This document shows positions 36,020 to 48,656 of a stretch of DNA of 64,000 bases, piece after piece. Made by a program: the position numbers and the translations under genes. Position 1 is the first letter of the stretch, and each line of letters starts with the position of its first letter. The stretch covers positions 5,837,617 to 5,901,616 of the forward strand of contig OZ025206.1 in NCBI GenBank assembly GCA_964019055.1, given 5' to 3'. The notes below the pieces were generated by a model, which saw only the letters and a list, made by a program, of their open reading frames with translations, did not search any database and was not told the origin of the DNA. Origin of the DNA: Anthopleura xanthogrammica. Its lineage: Eukaryota > Cnidaria > Anthozoa > Actiniaria > Actiniidae.

Positions 36020-37369
36020 GTTTCATTAGAAACACTGACGCAGCCCACACTAGCTTACCATTAGTTATCATCTCTTTGCATAATGTTGAGTGCAGTCAGG
36101 GAGGTGACTGTTGTTCTCTTACCAATGCCTTGACAAGGGATTGATTCCGAAGCTTGTTCATATTAAGAGCTGAGCTAAGAGTAGAGCTGCTTCATGCTGA
36201 TTCTGTCTGTAACGATATTATGGTTCTGTTTTATTTTTCCTTCAGGCTGGAGGTATAGAAAAGGGTTGTGAATTCGCACGTTTAGGTATCGAAAAGGGAG
36301 GGCAAGCCAAAATTACTATTCAAGGAATTGAAAACAAACTTGCAAGTTGTCTTATGTGTTCTATTTTGATCTATTTATGTGATCTTATGTGATCGATGAT
36401 CTATTTTGAATTCATATCTGGCCTACTTCAAAATGAAGGTATATGAAAGAGGTAGCTTTTCGGGTAAAAGAATATGAAAGGGGAACCATTTTGCTGAAAT
36501 TTAGTATATAAAAGGGTAATGGGTCGAGAGCCTGGGGGGAGCATCCCCATACAAAATGTATGGAGTAACACTGCCCCCCCCCCCCCCACTTTAAATATAG
36601 CCAGAGGCTAGCTATTTAGTCATAAATAAAAATAAATAAATAATAAATAAATGAGAATTAAAAGTGGAATCCATTGAGTGGCTCTTCCTCCATTATTTCA
36701 TGTTCAATTTTCAAATTTCCGAGGGAGGAAACCGAGGAAAACAGAGTTCCTTTGATAGCAGTCTCCTGAAAATTTGACTTAGGTATATTTTTTTCAAGTG
36801 TTACATTTGCAAAAAATTCAAATTGTAGTTAAGCATGCATTAGCACAATTATTCATGTTGGTTGCCTGGGCAACCAAAAAGTTCATATGTGATTTTAATA
36901 GACTAGAGTGAACAGTTATTTTGCCATTATCAGTTTTAAGCACAATAGTTATTTGTTCACCCCAAAATCATAGCATACTGTCAGTATGGGTTATATTTTT
37001 TTTCTTCAAATTGTGTAAAACATAGCCCCCTTAACGATTTTATTTTTATTTTTCTCAAATTTCAAATTTGGGTTCCCTGTGGTTGTTCGTGTGAAGCGCG
37101 TGATCATTCACGTGTTTCCGGGCCAAAGTTTATCGTTGAAATTTATGCAAACGACTACCTGTCATTGTTGTTACGTGATATCAATGTGTATTGAAGGCAC
37201 ATGACACAGACCTTCTATGATCTGTTCTGCACTGTTGAAATTTTCTTTCTGTTTGCTGCGATCGAGATAATTTGGAGGTCGAAGGGAATAGCGTTAGAGT
37301 TAAAGAACTACGGTTGTTTATAGAACATTATAGATCCCTTTGTGTTTATTTGTTGAAATAATATCAACC

Positions 37370-40300
37370 ATGGGCGCAGGCAAGGACGGGTTCAAGATTG
37401 AGACCAAACCGATGCTGAAAGAAAAGAAAAGAGGGGATCGATCTTCTCTTGCAAAGACTCTTCTGGTAACGATGGAACCAAAGGATAGGTATGTAGACAG
37501 TCTTGTAGTTAGTCCAGTTAGTCACATTTGCTAGTCAGTTATTGTTTATTTTTGAGGTAGAAAAATTATGTAGTGATATCAACAGGCATCAGAAAGAAAC
37601 AGCTGAGTTCCTAAGATATTTTTGTATGATCAGCAAGCTTATTTTCCTTTAATGCGAGAAGAATATTTATCTCTGTGTTCATTCGTTACTCTTTTATTAT
37701 TCGTTTGTTCGCAATAGGAGTGCTTTAGATAAATTCTAATAATATTATGAAATCAGCTCACTCCTACACTCTCTTTGTATGTTCTTAACGTCTTTTTTAT
37801 CGCTTTTCTTTGAGTTTCGTGTGTGTGTATGTACAGCCGATTCGACTCCCCAGAGATCCATGAGAAATCTAAAACCGTAGAACAGTTATCTTCGGTATAA
37901 CTGGTATAAGGGAGGAAGTTAGCAGTATCTTGGCAAGGTTTTTCATTTCCGTTTCGTGCAAGTTTCCCCATTGATCATTATTAAAAACTTTGACATATTT
38001 AGATATGCTTTTTAAAACGATGATGGTTTGCGCATTTATTCGTGTTCTATTTCGTTCCGTGGGTCTTTATTTGCTTTGGTTTTTAAAATCTTTAGTCAGA
38101 AATTTATGAAGTTTATCAACATTTCAAGACATACACTTCAAGATTTCCGAGTGCCGTTTGCAAGGTCAGGGTCTGCGATTTCCCTTGAAGGCATCAACAG
38201 TAGATTAAATTTCCAGATATTTTTTTCTATTGCAAAAATGTTGAGAATTTCCATACTTATCTCAAACATTCATACTTGATATCTAGTTTGGCTTACGATT
38301 CGAGAAAAAATGAGAAGATAAATGGAAAATTATTGATTTTTTCATTTGCTAATTAGAAACAAATGCTCTTCAGTTTGATAATGATATCTCATTATTATCT
38401 TCTTTTTTTTTGGCAACGAAATCACTTTTCACTCACACTACTGCTACATTCAATATTCTATTCACAACACTCCTGAAGATGTTGATTTTTATGGAGGAAG
38501 AAACACCAGAGAACTCAGACAAAAAACCCTCAGTAAAGTATTGTATTGTTTTGTTAGAAAGCCAATTTAGTGCTGGTATACTCATTCTGGTTAGGAAACC
38601 TATTTAGTGCTAGTATACTCGTTCTGGTTAGGAAACCTATTTAGTGCTGGTATACTCATTCTGGGTAGGAAGCCAATTCAGTGCTGATATACTCATTCTG
38701 GTTAGGAAGCCAATTCAGTGCTGATATACTCATTCTGCTTACCTAGTAAGCCAATTTAGTGCTGGTATACTCATTCTGATTAGGAAGCCAATTCAGTGCT
38801 GGTATACTTATTCTGGTTAGGAAGCCAATTCAGTGCTGATATACTCATTCTGGTTAGGAAGCCAATTCAGTGCTGATATACTCATTCTGGTTAGGAAGCC
38901 AATTCAGTGCTGATATACTCATTCTGCTTACCTAGTAAGCCAATTTAGTGCTGGTATACTCATTCTGATTAGGAAGCCAATTCAGTGCTGGTATACTTAT
39001 TCTGGTTAGGAAGCCAATTCAGTGCTGATATACTCATTCTGGTTAGGAAGCCAATTCAGTGCTGATATACTCATTCTGGGTAGGAAGCCAATTCAGTGCT
39101 GATATACTCATTCTGGTTAGGAAGCCAATTCAGTGCTGATATACTCATTCTGCTTACCTAGTAAGCCAATTTAGTGCTGGTATACTCATTCTGATTAGGA
39201 AGCCAATTCAGTGCTGGTATACTTATTCTGGTTAGGAAGCCAATTCAGTGCTGATATACTCATTCTGGTTAGGAAGCCAATTCAGTACTGATATACTCAT
39301 TCTGGTTAGGAAGCCAATTCAGTGCTGGTATACTCATTCTGCTTACCTAGTAAGCCAATTTAGTGCTGGTATACTCATTCTGGTAAGGAAGCCAATTTAG
39401 TGCTGTTATACTCATTCTGATTAGGAAGCCAATTCAGTGCTGGTATACTCATTCTGCTTACCTAGTAAGCCAATTTAGTGCTGGTATACTCATGGTATAC
39501 TCATTCTGATTAGGATACCAATTCAGTGCTAGTATACTCATTTTGCTTACCTAGTAAGCCAATTTAGTGCTGGTATACTCATTCTGATTAAGAAGCGAAT
39601 TCAGTGTTGGTATACTCATTCTGGTTAGGAAGCCATTTCAGTGCTGGTATATTATAAAACAAACGCTTGTACATGTGGCTCAATATTTTTACTTGATTCA
39701 TAAAAATGTTCTGGCCTACCTCTGATTTTTTTCACCAGCAGGATGAAGGAATGAATAAGTGCATACATGAATAAATGAATGTAAAAGACTGAAAACTAGA
39801 ATCTTATTTACAATTTTATGTTAAATGCATGAATGGCCGAATGGATGGATGAAGGGATGGGTGAATGGATAGATGGATAATTGAAGGTTTGAATAGATGA
39901 ATGAATGAAAAACACTAACCTCTGTTTCTTGCAGGTTTAGAATTGTTTATTGGATCATGGTTTTACAAGGGGTTGGTACTCTTCTACCCTGGAATATGTT
40001 CATTACAGCACATGCAGTAAGTAGCCTTTATATCCTTTTCCACCCACTCTATTTTAAACACATGGCAGTATTATTTTTTACAGTCATGCAAAATGGTAAT
40101 TTTGCCATTGATTTAGAATTGTAGTTAAATCTCCACTAACTACTACCTCTACCCAAAAGCCAGGAAATTTTGTCCCTGTTACCAATGAGTTCATACATAT
40201 ACTGTTACTGAAACCTCTCTACAAGGCCTAACTCCACCTCTATTACATGTACAGTACTGTGTTTGTGTGGGCTCTGTGTCTTATGCTAGTAGAATTGCTT

Positions 40301-43300
40301 GTTGGTTCTCTACTGTTCGTCAAGGGTTTTCTCAAGGTTCTAAAGTATTCCTCCCTCCACAAAAATCAACTTCTAAATTCCAATTGGAATAACAGTGGAC
40401 CAATAGCTACTCTATAGAGGACCCACTGGTAAATCCCATTTATTTATTTATTTTATTTATCCCATTTGTTATCAAAGTTCTTTCTTTGTTTTATTCTAAA
40501 ACAGCTGAATAGTTGTTATATTGATTCTTAAAGAATTACCTTTGTAATACCATTCAAAAAATGTTTCTTATTGTTCTTTCCGAATTTTTTCCTCTAGTAT
40601 TTTCAAGAAAAGCTGAAGAAAAATAAGTCACTCACTCATGACTTTGAAAACTACTTTGCTGTGGCAGCGATGGTTCCAAATGTCTTAATGTTTTTCTTGA
40701 ATACAATGTTTAAACACAAGTAAGTTGTTGTTGTATTGGTTTGTTGTCATATGTTGTTGTTGTTGCTGTTGTGAGTGACACTGAAAATTCCAGAGTTTAA
40801 GGAGATAAATTTTTTACCTATAGTGGACCCATGCAATTTCTGCTTGAATAGTCAGAATTACAGCGGATTCAGATTGAGTGTTTAATGGCGCCATTTGTCG
40901 CACTCAACAGTGATTCTTATCAGCCAAACGTGCTCCCAGCCGCCTAGAAACGTCTAGCATTCTACATAGCAATGTGCAAAGATCGCGACAAACGGTGCTG
41001 TTAAATGCTCAATCTATAAGCTGTAAGAGGTCAATGAGAATATCATATCCTACATCAAGACATTGTAATAGTCCATTTTTGAATTCATTCAATACTGCTG
41101 TGTTGGTCTTGTTTACTCAGCATTAGCCTCATTTCAGCATCAGAATACCAGTACTATCAAAACAGGTAGAGTTTCAGGTAGAATTTCAAGCCTGCAGGGA
41201 TGGTTTTTTTGATGTGACAGTCTAAAAAATATTGCACCAACGTTTTAGTCTACATCCCTTTCTCCATGGGTAGGCATCCTTTAGATAATTGTGGGGGTGT
41301 AAATTATCCAAAGGATGCCGACGCGTGGAGAAATGAATATACCTGAAACTCTACCTGTTTTGATAGTCACAAATACCAACAGTAAAGTAAAGTAAAGGTT
41401 GCACAACTTCCAGAATAAAAAAAAAAACTATTAAAAGTCTATTGTCCTTCACTGGAACACACAAAATTTATATTCATCTACACAAAATGAAGGCCAACCT
41501 TGAGCAACAGACTAACTAAAAATTGAATTATTCATAATATCATAATCATACAAACTAGACCAATGCTCAGAAACAAATGAGATAGTCAATAGTATTCTAT
41601 CTGTCAGTATAGTGATCAAAATATTTTTAGGATACATATCAGGCTTTGGTTTTTAATTTCCACAAAACTAGTCAGGTATCAGTGATGATTGCTTAAGCCT
41701 GTAGTTTGTAGCCCACACGAACAGGAAATTGTTTGTCTCGCTTGAATAATTTTAATTGTTTCTCCCTTGCTCATGACTATCACAAGATTCTTTCCTCGCG
41801 TTAATTATCATTAGTTATTTTAAAATCCATCCTACAAATTTCTAAATTCAATTTTCTATCTTAAACTGATTTATTCTTCTTGTTTTTTATTTATTTACAG
41901 GGTTCGTCTACAAGTGCGAATGCTTACATCTCTGATACTTATGACTGCTTTATTTGTCCTTACAACAGCACTTGTTAAAGTAAACACATCTGGATGTAAG
42001 TTTAAATTACAACCTGCTTATAATTTGCAATAAAGTTACTTCAGACTTGTTTGGAGCTGTTGTACACCTAGCATGGTAGTCAAAATATTTTAAAGTAATT
42101 TTTTATTTTTTATTTTGACACCCATATTATATGCTAGAACTGGTTCGTGAGACACCAAAATCATCCATAATTCATGTGGTGAATCATGTATACATATGAA
42201 TAAATTGAAAGAAAATAAATAATATGATATTTAAAATAAATAGTAATTATTTATTTTTATTAATACATTATGAATAATATTATATTATATTTAATATTAT
42301 CGTAGATAACTTTTTTACTTATTTCTTTTCTAATCATTTTATGTTGTAGGGACCAATAACTTCTTCTACATTACTATAGCAACAGTTATTGTAGTCAATA
42401 GTGAGTATGAAGTTTTGATGATTTAGATGGATGTTTAATGTTTTCCTTCAGTAACATCTGAATAACTGTAATAGTTTGAGGATTAGGCCTATAACTAGAT
42501 TTAAGGAACCAGTCCAAACTTTGGCAGGTCTAGTCAGCATCATCAGGGACTAAGAAAATTTCCAATACCACAAGCCATAATCTTGGAATGGGGGATGAAG
42601 TGTGATTTAAACAATAAACAATATGTTACAAAATGAAAGAGTATATATGTGTCTTAGATAAAGCAAATTATTACTATTTGCTCCTGTAAAAGTTTGGACC
42701 TTTGTATATACCTCGACAGGGTACAGTAACAGTAGTTATAGGCCTCATTCAAACCATTGCAATTATTTGTGCAAGTGTTACAAAAAAATTCCATTAGATC
42801 AGAATATTTCATATGAGTGTGGAAAGTCACAGCGCACGATTACATTGCGGTACATACATGGTACCAAATGTCTAATGTTTTCACACATGGTGTGGCAATG
42901 ACACAGTCATGGCAAGGTGCTTCCCATGTCGTCGGTTTTTCATAGTCATAAGAAAACTGCTCTATAAAAACACTTCACTAATTCATATGATTTACAAAGA
43001 TGTTTTTTTTTTCTCTTTTCAGTGGTGACTGCAGTATTTCAAGGAGGGTTGTTTGGACTAACTGGCATGATGCCTTTCAAGTATACCGGTGCCGTCATGA
43101 CTGGACAGGGTATTGGTGGTACTTTTGCTGCCCTGGCTAATATTGCTGCTTTATTTGGTAAGTAGTTCTAAAGCTACATTTTATTTCTGGACTGCCACCA
43201 AACCTGAGTTCAAGGACATTCATTGGTATTGCTTGTGGGCATCCTTTCTATGCATGTGTTTAGTGTGTGTGCAGCTCTTACACACATGCTTTTCATTCAG

Positions 43301-46300
43301 AAATTTTAGAGAAAGTCATATTTAATAGTCATGATTTTTTTCTGGGATTTTCTTTGATGTTTTTCGATTTTCTTCAAAGTGTTTATTTGATACCTTTCTT
43401 TGGTTACTCGATAGACCCTTTTTGAATATGGCATCTATGAGGTCAAACAAGGAGAATGAGAATGTCCCAGATGTCAAAACCCAATGATTTCCACTAGCAA
43501 CATACAGGACTGGAATGCCCAGATTTCAAAACACACAGGACATGCTCAGACTCCTCATTTGACGTCATAGATACCATATTCGAAAAGGGTCTATAGCACA
43601 CATCTTTTTCCTCTCTAAATACCATATTTGCTCAGTGTTTACAAAAAAAACAATTTGGTGACCTCCATTTTTATTTCATTTTTTGAGCATTTATGTTGGG
43701 GTATGTTCATGCACACTTCATTTGTCCGAGAATGTCCTTTAAGTGTTAAGAGTGACTTTCTGTAAAAATCGACCAATCATTGGCACAAGTGAAAAAATCG
43801 ATTTCGCTAAAACGCAACAAGTTGTTTACAGTTGAAATGGTTGCCAAGAAGGATCGTAAAGAGACCCTAACGGAACAGTTTAGATGATTTGCCCAGAGAA
43901 TTTTCTTTTGATTCTGATAGACATACATTAGATACTCCTGTGGGCATAGGTTATAAATGATTTAGAATCTCTGCACATACATTTTTACGCCGATATTACG
44001 AGACCACAATTTGCATCTTCGAATTGTCGTCAATTGGGACAGAAAAGCGTCCTCAACAGAACAATAAAAATGATTTGCCCAGAGATTTTTCTCTTATTTC
44101 TGATAGAAATACATTAGATAATCCTCTGGGTGTAGGTTTTTTATGATTTGGAAAAAGAGCACATAGTTTTTAGAAGCTGTATTTTAAGGCCTTAATTTGC
44201 ATTTGTGAACTTTGGAAATAATGAGCTTCGTAAATAATTTTTTTCGGATCTTAAAACGCCAAATATTCTAAAATAACTACAACCAAAAGGAAGAGGAATA
44301 TCTATTCTTTCGATAAAAAATGCTGACCAAAAATATAGATAAGTGATTTAGCTGTATGTTGCGCTTATTTTTACACTAAATTCCGTGATCTCGGCGGTTA
44401 TTTTTTCGATGCGTAGGGCCGAAATCGATTTTTGTAAATTTCTCGGGAACCAAGTAAAATTTTTGAAAACTAAAAACACCAGGATGTATTTCATACTAAG
44501 GGCTATCAATAAACAAAAAATGAGTGAAATCCATTTTTTGACTTGTGCCGCAAAAAGTCAATTTTGGTCGATTTTTACAGACAGTCGCTCTTAACTTCTT
44601 TGAGCAATAAGGATGTGATCTTATCCCAAGTTTTGTTCCTTTTTTCCATCCATCAGGAGGCAAAAATGCAATCTCAAGTGGGTTTGGATACTTCATGTCT
44701 GCTGTTGTTGTCTTGTTTATCTGTTTGATCTCGTACATATTATTACCTCAACTGGTGAGTTTCTGCTTCAAGTGGACCTGATGGTTTTTTATCTTATATA
44801 AACCTAGTAAAGCAGATTTCACATGGACACTTTTATTAGTAAAAAAATTGGGGTTGTGTGGTCATGGTGACATAGTAGGATGTTTTGCACAATCACTTTA
44901 ACACCTGGATATATAACTAGTAATTCATCATGCAGTGATATGGGTGTTATTTTTGTTCATTCATGCATCTATTCAATCACATCCATTCATTCACATCCAT
45001 CCATTCATTCAATTCCATCCATCCATTCATTCAATTCCATCCATTCATCCATCCATCAATCCATTCATTCATTCATTTTGCTTTCGTTTAATTCTAGCTG
45101 CCTATCCACCCAGATTCATATATGGGTACCAACTTATTGTTAGGTTTAACCTGCCATTGACTAACAACCACTCCACGAGAGTAACTCTTGAAGCTCTGGA
45201 AAAACTGCTACTTTTCACAGCTGATGAGCCCTAATATAACATTGTTTCTCAATTTGTATTAGGATTGACTTAAACCTAACTTTATCTTTAACTTAGTTGT
45301 ACTCATTCATTTATCCAGGAGTTTGCCAGATACTACATTGACAAGCCAAATGAACAGAATCTAACAGGTTAGAATTAATGAGTCAATTATATTGTTTTAT
45401 CAGAACAATTAATAACATAATAATGTTATCTTCCCAGATGCAGCCAGCATCCAAGCGCAGTCAAAACGATTAGCAAATTGGAAACTTGATACAGAGAAGG
45501 GAAGATTTCAATCAACATTGAGTAAGTATTGTCTGGTTTTTACACCCAGATGCATACAGGGATTTCATTAAAATTTCAAGCAGGTAGATGGCTTACTTAA
45601 TTAGGCGGCTGTATCAATGAAGGGGCCGTGCAATAGACCAAATCGGTAAACACGTTGCTATGTATGTTGTCACTCAAATCAAAACCTCTGGGAATAAGAA
45701 CTTTTTTTCCAAAATTTTCCACTTAATATCAGACAAAGATTCCTATTTCCAATAATTGATTTGAATTGGGTGGAAATGTACATAGCAGTGTGTTAGCGGA
45801 TTTGGTCTATTGGGACATTAAATGGCAAAAGTAGGCAGCTCAGATACACAAAGTAGATGTTCAAATTGGGGTTTCCACCATTGAGTTGTGGGTGAGAATT
45901 AATATTTAGAAAGCCCTTGGTAACACAAGTGAAGTGAGACCTGGGACACATCAAAATTGATATTTCCGCACTAATGCAACGATGTGATCCTTGATGAAGA
46001 AAATAGAAATTATCTCTGCTTTCTTGATGTCATGTTGTTTAGAAACAGTGCCTCCAAAGTCATTGATAGAGATGATGTCCTTTTAGTGATGTATGTTTGC
46101 TTATTTTTAGGTCTTGATGCAAACTCTAAATCAATCATTGAAGTAGAGTCAGATGGTAGCAAAGATGTTCAGTTTAGTACAAATCAAAGACCGCCATTCT
46201 TTAAAATATTCAAGCAGGTATGTAACATCACTACTATGGTACTATTTATCCAACACTATTGCAAATACAGCCAATCAGAATGCAAAACAAAACTGTGAAT

Positions 46301-48656
46301 TACAGAACACTTCTAACACATCACAAAGTTCCAACCAGTTGTACACAGAAAGGTTTTACCATCTATGCCACCCTCAGCAATGTTGCACGATAAGACCTGT
46401 TACACCAAACGTTTCAGAAGATCTCAAGTCTACTTCTCAAAGTTGTAGAGCTGGAATCATGGTGCAACATCTCACCATTGTCAACGTTTCAGAAGATCTA
46501 GATTCTACTTCTACAATGTTGCAAAATTGGGCACATAGCGCAATACTAGTATCATGCCATTAATCATCAACACGTACAATAAAACTTGTTGCACTGAACG
46601 TATCAGAAAAAGTATCAATTCTACCTCTCTGAAGTGTTGCAGAATTAAACACATGTTCAATGTTACTGGAAACATTACGCTGTGTCACTGGGCCTTTTAT
46701 GAATATTTTTCCATGAATCTTGATCATTTTTTCTAACTTAATTATTCTAATGATTTGTGTGTTTCAGATTGCACCTCTTGGTTTATCAGTAGCATTTGTA
46801 TTCTTTATCACATTGGCATGCTTCCCTGGTCTTACTTCTAAGATAAAATCAAAAAGCACTGCTAAGAATGATTGGACAGGTACCTAGATAGCTTTAGACT
46901 AAGTTAACAAGTTGGAAAACCATTGTTTTTATATATATAGCTATTTCAAAAAAAAGTTGTGAAGGTTTTGTTGTTCGTTGCATGCCAAGCCTGAAATGCA
47001 CTATGGGTGATGTGAATTCAAGCAGAGAAAGCTCAAAACGATGTGGAACTTTACCAAACTTTGTCTGCTAGTTTTTCCGGCATATTTTCTTCTATGCTGG
47101 CATTATTTACATATAAATATAATACTTATACATTTTAAGCTTGGTAAGCAACATGCAACAAGCAAAACCTTCACCAACATTTTTTGAAATAGTGAAAAAT
47201 GCGAAGAAACAAATTCTGGAAATTAAAGAGAGCTTCTAAGCCTCATTCCCTCTCCAACTTTCAAACAACAACGTATTGTATTGCAAAATACTTGGCCTAG
47301 ATTTATTTGATTAAAACTGTTTTATTTATAAAAATTACTAGTAAAGAAAGTTGCAACGTTTTTTCCTCTACGCCTTGAATTTCTCACCTTAAGTATGATT
47401 TTCTTTGATTTTCTTTACAGGAAAGTATTTTATTCCTGTCTCTTGTTTTCTCATATTCAATGCTGGTGATTTTATTGGTCGATTATTTGCTTCAATTCTG
47501 CAATTTGTAAGTATTTAAATCCCAATTATAAGCCCTATGCTTATACTCATTCGTATGGCTTTTTGACAGGTTTATAATCAGAAGGAAAAAAGTTTTGAAA
47601 GAAGAGGAAATGTTTTTCTTTCTTTCTTTTATTTTCCCAATCCGTGTCCTGTCTGAAATGCGACCTTCAAACTTTAAGATTATATCAATTACTCAAAAAA
47701 ACCTGTTGCCTGTCAAAGCCAGGGCACGGCTAACTTAGAAATGGAATTCGAATTGAGGGTGTTAGGTTAGGCTTTGCGTAGGGAAGAACCTGGAGAAAAA
47801 CCTCGAAACAATGGGAGAGATCTAACAAATGAACTCTCATATGATGCAGAGTCCAGGAATCGAACCTGAGACCCCAGAGTTGAGAGGCGTGTGCACTACC
47901 ACTACGCCCCCTGGATTTCCTTAGTATGCTGGGAAGGATATTTGCATTAGCAGACTAGTAAACTTATAACCAGGGAGGGGCAGGTTATACTATTTGTCGA
48001 GATGCTTGATCGTTTTACAAAAGACCATGTTTTGTCAGAACTCTTGCGTGAGACAGATACAAACCGACAATAGTTACAAATACCTTGTAAAAACCTGTTT
48101 CATCTACAAGTTTTGTCATGAATCTGAGGAATAATCCTGTTGCTGTTGTTTACTTTACAGCCTCGTCGCGGGAGTAAATTACTGCCTATTCTATGTTTTT
48201 CACGAGTGGTGTTCCTACCTTTATTCTTCTTTTGTAATGCTTTACCGCGTGGTGATAATGTCCCAGTGTTATTCAACAATGATGCGTTTTACATCGTGTT
48301 TATGGTCTTATTTGGTATTTCTAATGGTTACCTTAGTAGCTTGTGTATGATGTATGGACCAGGGTAAGTAAAGAAGATATATTCATTCATTTTATGAAAG
48401 CTAGCAACACTGTTGATATGTTTGGGGTAACTGGCAAATTGTTTGGTGGAAGGGGGATACTTGTGATACCCGTATTCGCTCTATACTGCATAAACTGGAG
48501 AAGATAAAGTACTCATCTTTTGCGTTGTTTTTTTGCAGACTTGTAGATCAGAAAGACTCAGAAACCGCGGGTACGATGATGGCTTTCCTTCTCATCATTG
48601 GTCTGGGGCTTGGAGCAGGTTTCTCGTTTGTTGTGACGGCTTTACTCAAGTTATAA
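37370..48656 (+). CDS. SLC29A: Equilibrative nucleoside transporter (SLC29/ENT family), 14 exons
   Basis: Facilitated transporter moving nucleosides across membranes. Exons: 37370-37488, 39935-40016, 40598-40719, 41901-41995, 42350-42400, 43023-43157, 44657-44754, 45319-45367, 45438-45521, 46111-46217, 46768-46879, 47421-47506, 48161-48363, 48539-48656. Phases agree; 1461 bp, 486 residues (human ENT1 456). A 40-residue cytosolic tail is followed by TM1 with GVGTLLPWNMF at 52-62, the ENT signature. FQGGLFGLTGMMP (exon 6) and TGQGIGG match TM4-TM5. A hydrophilic Lys/Ser/Asp-rich loop (exons 8-10) separates TM6 and TM7. GKYFIPVSCFLIFNAGDFIG (exon 12) and ISNGYLSSLCMMYGP (exon 13) are family signatures, and ETAGTMMAF leads into TM11. 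The start at 37370 has context CAACCATGG; an upstream in-frame ATG at 37340 has a weaker context. Closest to the ENT1/2/3 group; the exact paralogue is unresolved. A second first exon lies at 34006-34139. Confidence 0.95.
38545..39655 (+). repeat. 37-bp minisatellite with 189-bp higher-order units, ENT intron 1
   Basis: About 29 units of GAAGCCAATTCAGTGCTGAT...CTCATTCTGGTTAG at 37-bp spacing. A variant junction CTTACCTAGTAAGCC recurs at 38738, 38927, 39153, 39342, 39457 and 39546. Spacings 189, 226 (189+37), 189, 115 and 89 show a 189-bp higher-order unit in the first part that breaks down toward the 3' end. Confidence 0.93.
40258..40390 (+). mobile_element. SINE fragment (plus)
   Basis: GTGTCTTATGCTAGTAG, TTCTCTACTGTTCGTCAAGG, GTTTTCTCAAGGTTC and TCCTCCCTCCACAAAA match the SINE body; no tRNA head is recognisable. 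Confidence 0.55.
40871..41015. mobile_element. Short MITE-like element, ENT intron 3
   Basis: AGATTGAGTGTTTAATGGCG and TTGTCGC at the left pair with GCGACAA and GCTGTTAAATGCTCAATCT at the right. Confidence 0.65.
41154..41367. mobile_element. Foldback element, family D, copy 2
   Basis: CTATCAAAACAGGTAGAGTT and GAAACTCTACCTGTTTTGAT bound a copy of the element at 22387-22704, with one arm shortened. It lies in ENT intron 3. Confidence 0.88.
43412..43593. mobile_element. MITE-like element with TAGACCCTTTTTGAATATGG ends
   Basis: TAGACCCTTTTTGAATATGG and TATGAGGTCAAA at the left pair with TTTGACGTCATAGATACCAT and ATTCGAAAAGGGTCTA at the right. It lies in ENT intron 6, about 155 bp before the TTAA-flanked element. 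Confidence 0.8.
43750..44590. mobile_element. Non-autonomous piggyBac-like element (841 bp) with TTAA duplication
   Basis: TTAA at 43746-43749 and at 44591-44594 flank GAGTGACTTTCTGTAAAAAT and ATTTTTACAGACAGTCGCTC, which are inverted copies. The inversion continues inward (CAAGTGAAAAAATC with TTTTTTGACTTGTG). No open frame long enough for a transposase is present. Exact TTAA target duplication is the hallmark of piggyBac-type transposition. It ends 66 bp before ENT exon 7. Confidence 0.82.
44960..45080 (+). repeat. (CATT/CATC)n low-complexity tract
   Basis: Imperfect CATTCATCCATC repeats in ENT intron 7. Ile/His/Ser-rich frames are artefacts. Confidence 0.88.
45631..45812. mobile_element. 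MITE-like element with CAATAGACCAAATC ends
   Basis: CAATAGACCAAATCGGTAAA and GTTGCTATGTA at the left pair with TACATAGCAGTGTGTTAGC and GGATTTGGTCTATTG at the right. It lies in ENT intron 9. Confidence 0.82.
47697..47913 (-). mobile_element. tRNA-derived SINE, best-preserved copy
   Basis: On the minus strand it begins GGGGGCGTAGTGGTAGTGCA. Box A-like sequence is complementary to 47891-47908 and a perfect box B GGTTCGATTCC is complementary to 47856-47866. Then come GACTCTGCATC, a body with TTTCGAGGTTTTTCTCCAGG, and the 57-bp-type tail (GTTAGCCGTGCCCTGGCTTT). It lies in ENT intron 12. This copy anchors the family seen at 7600, 26697, 30686, 34812, 40258 and 61819. Confidence 0.88.
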
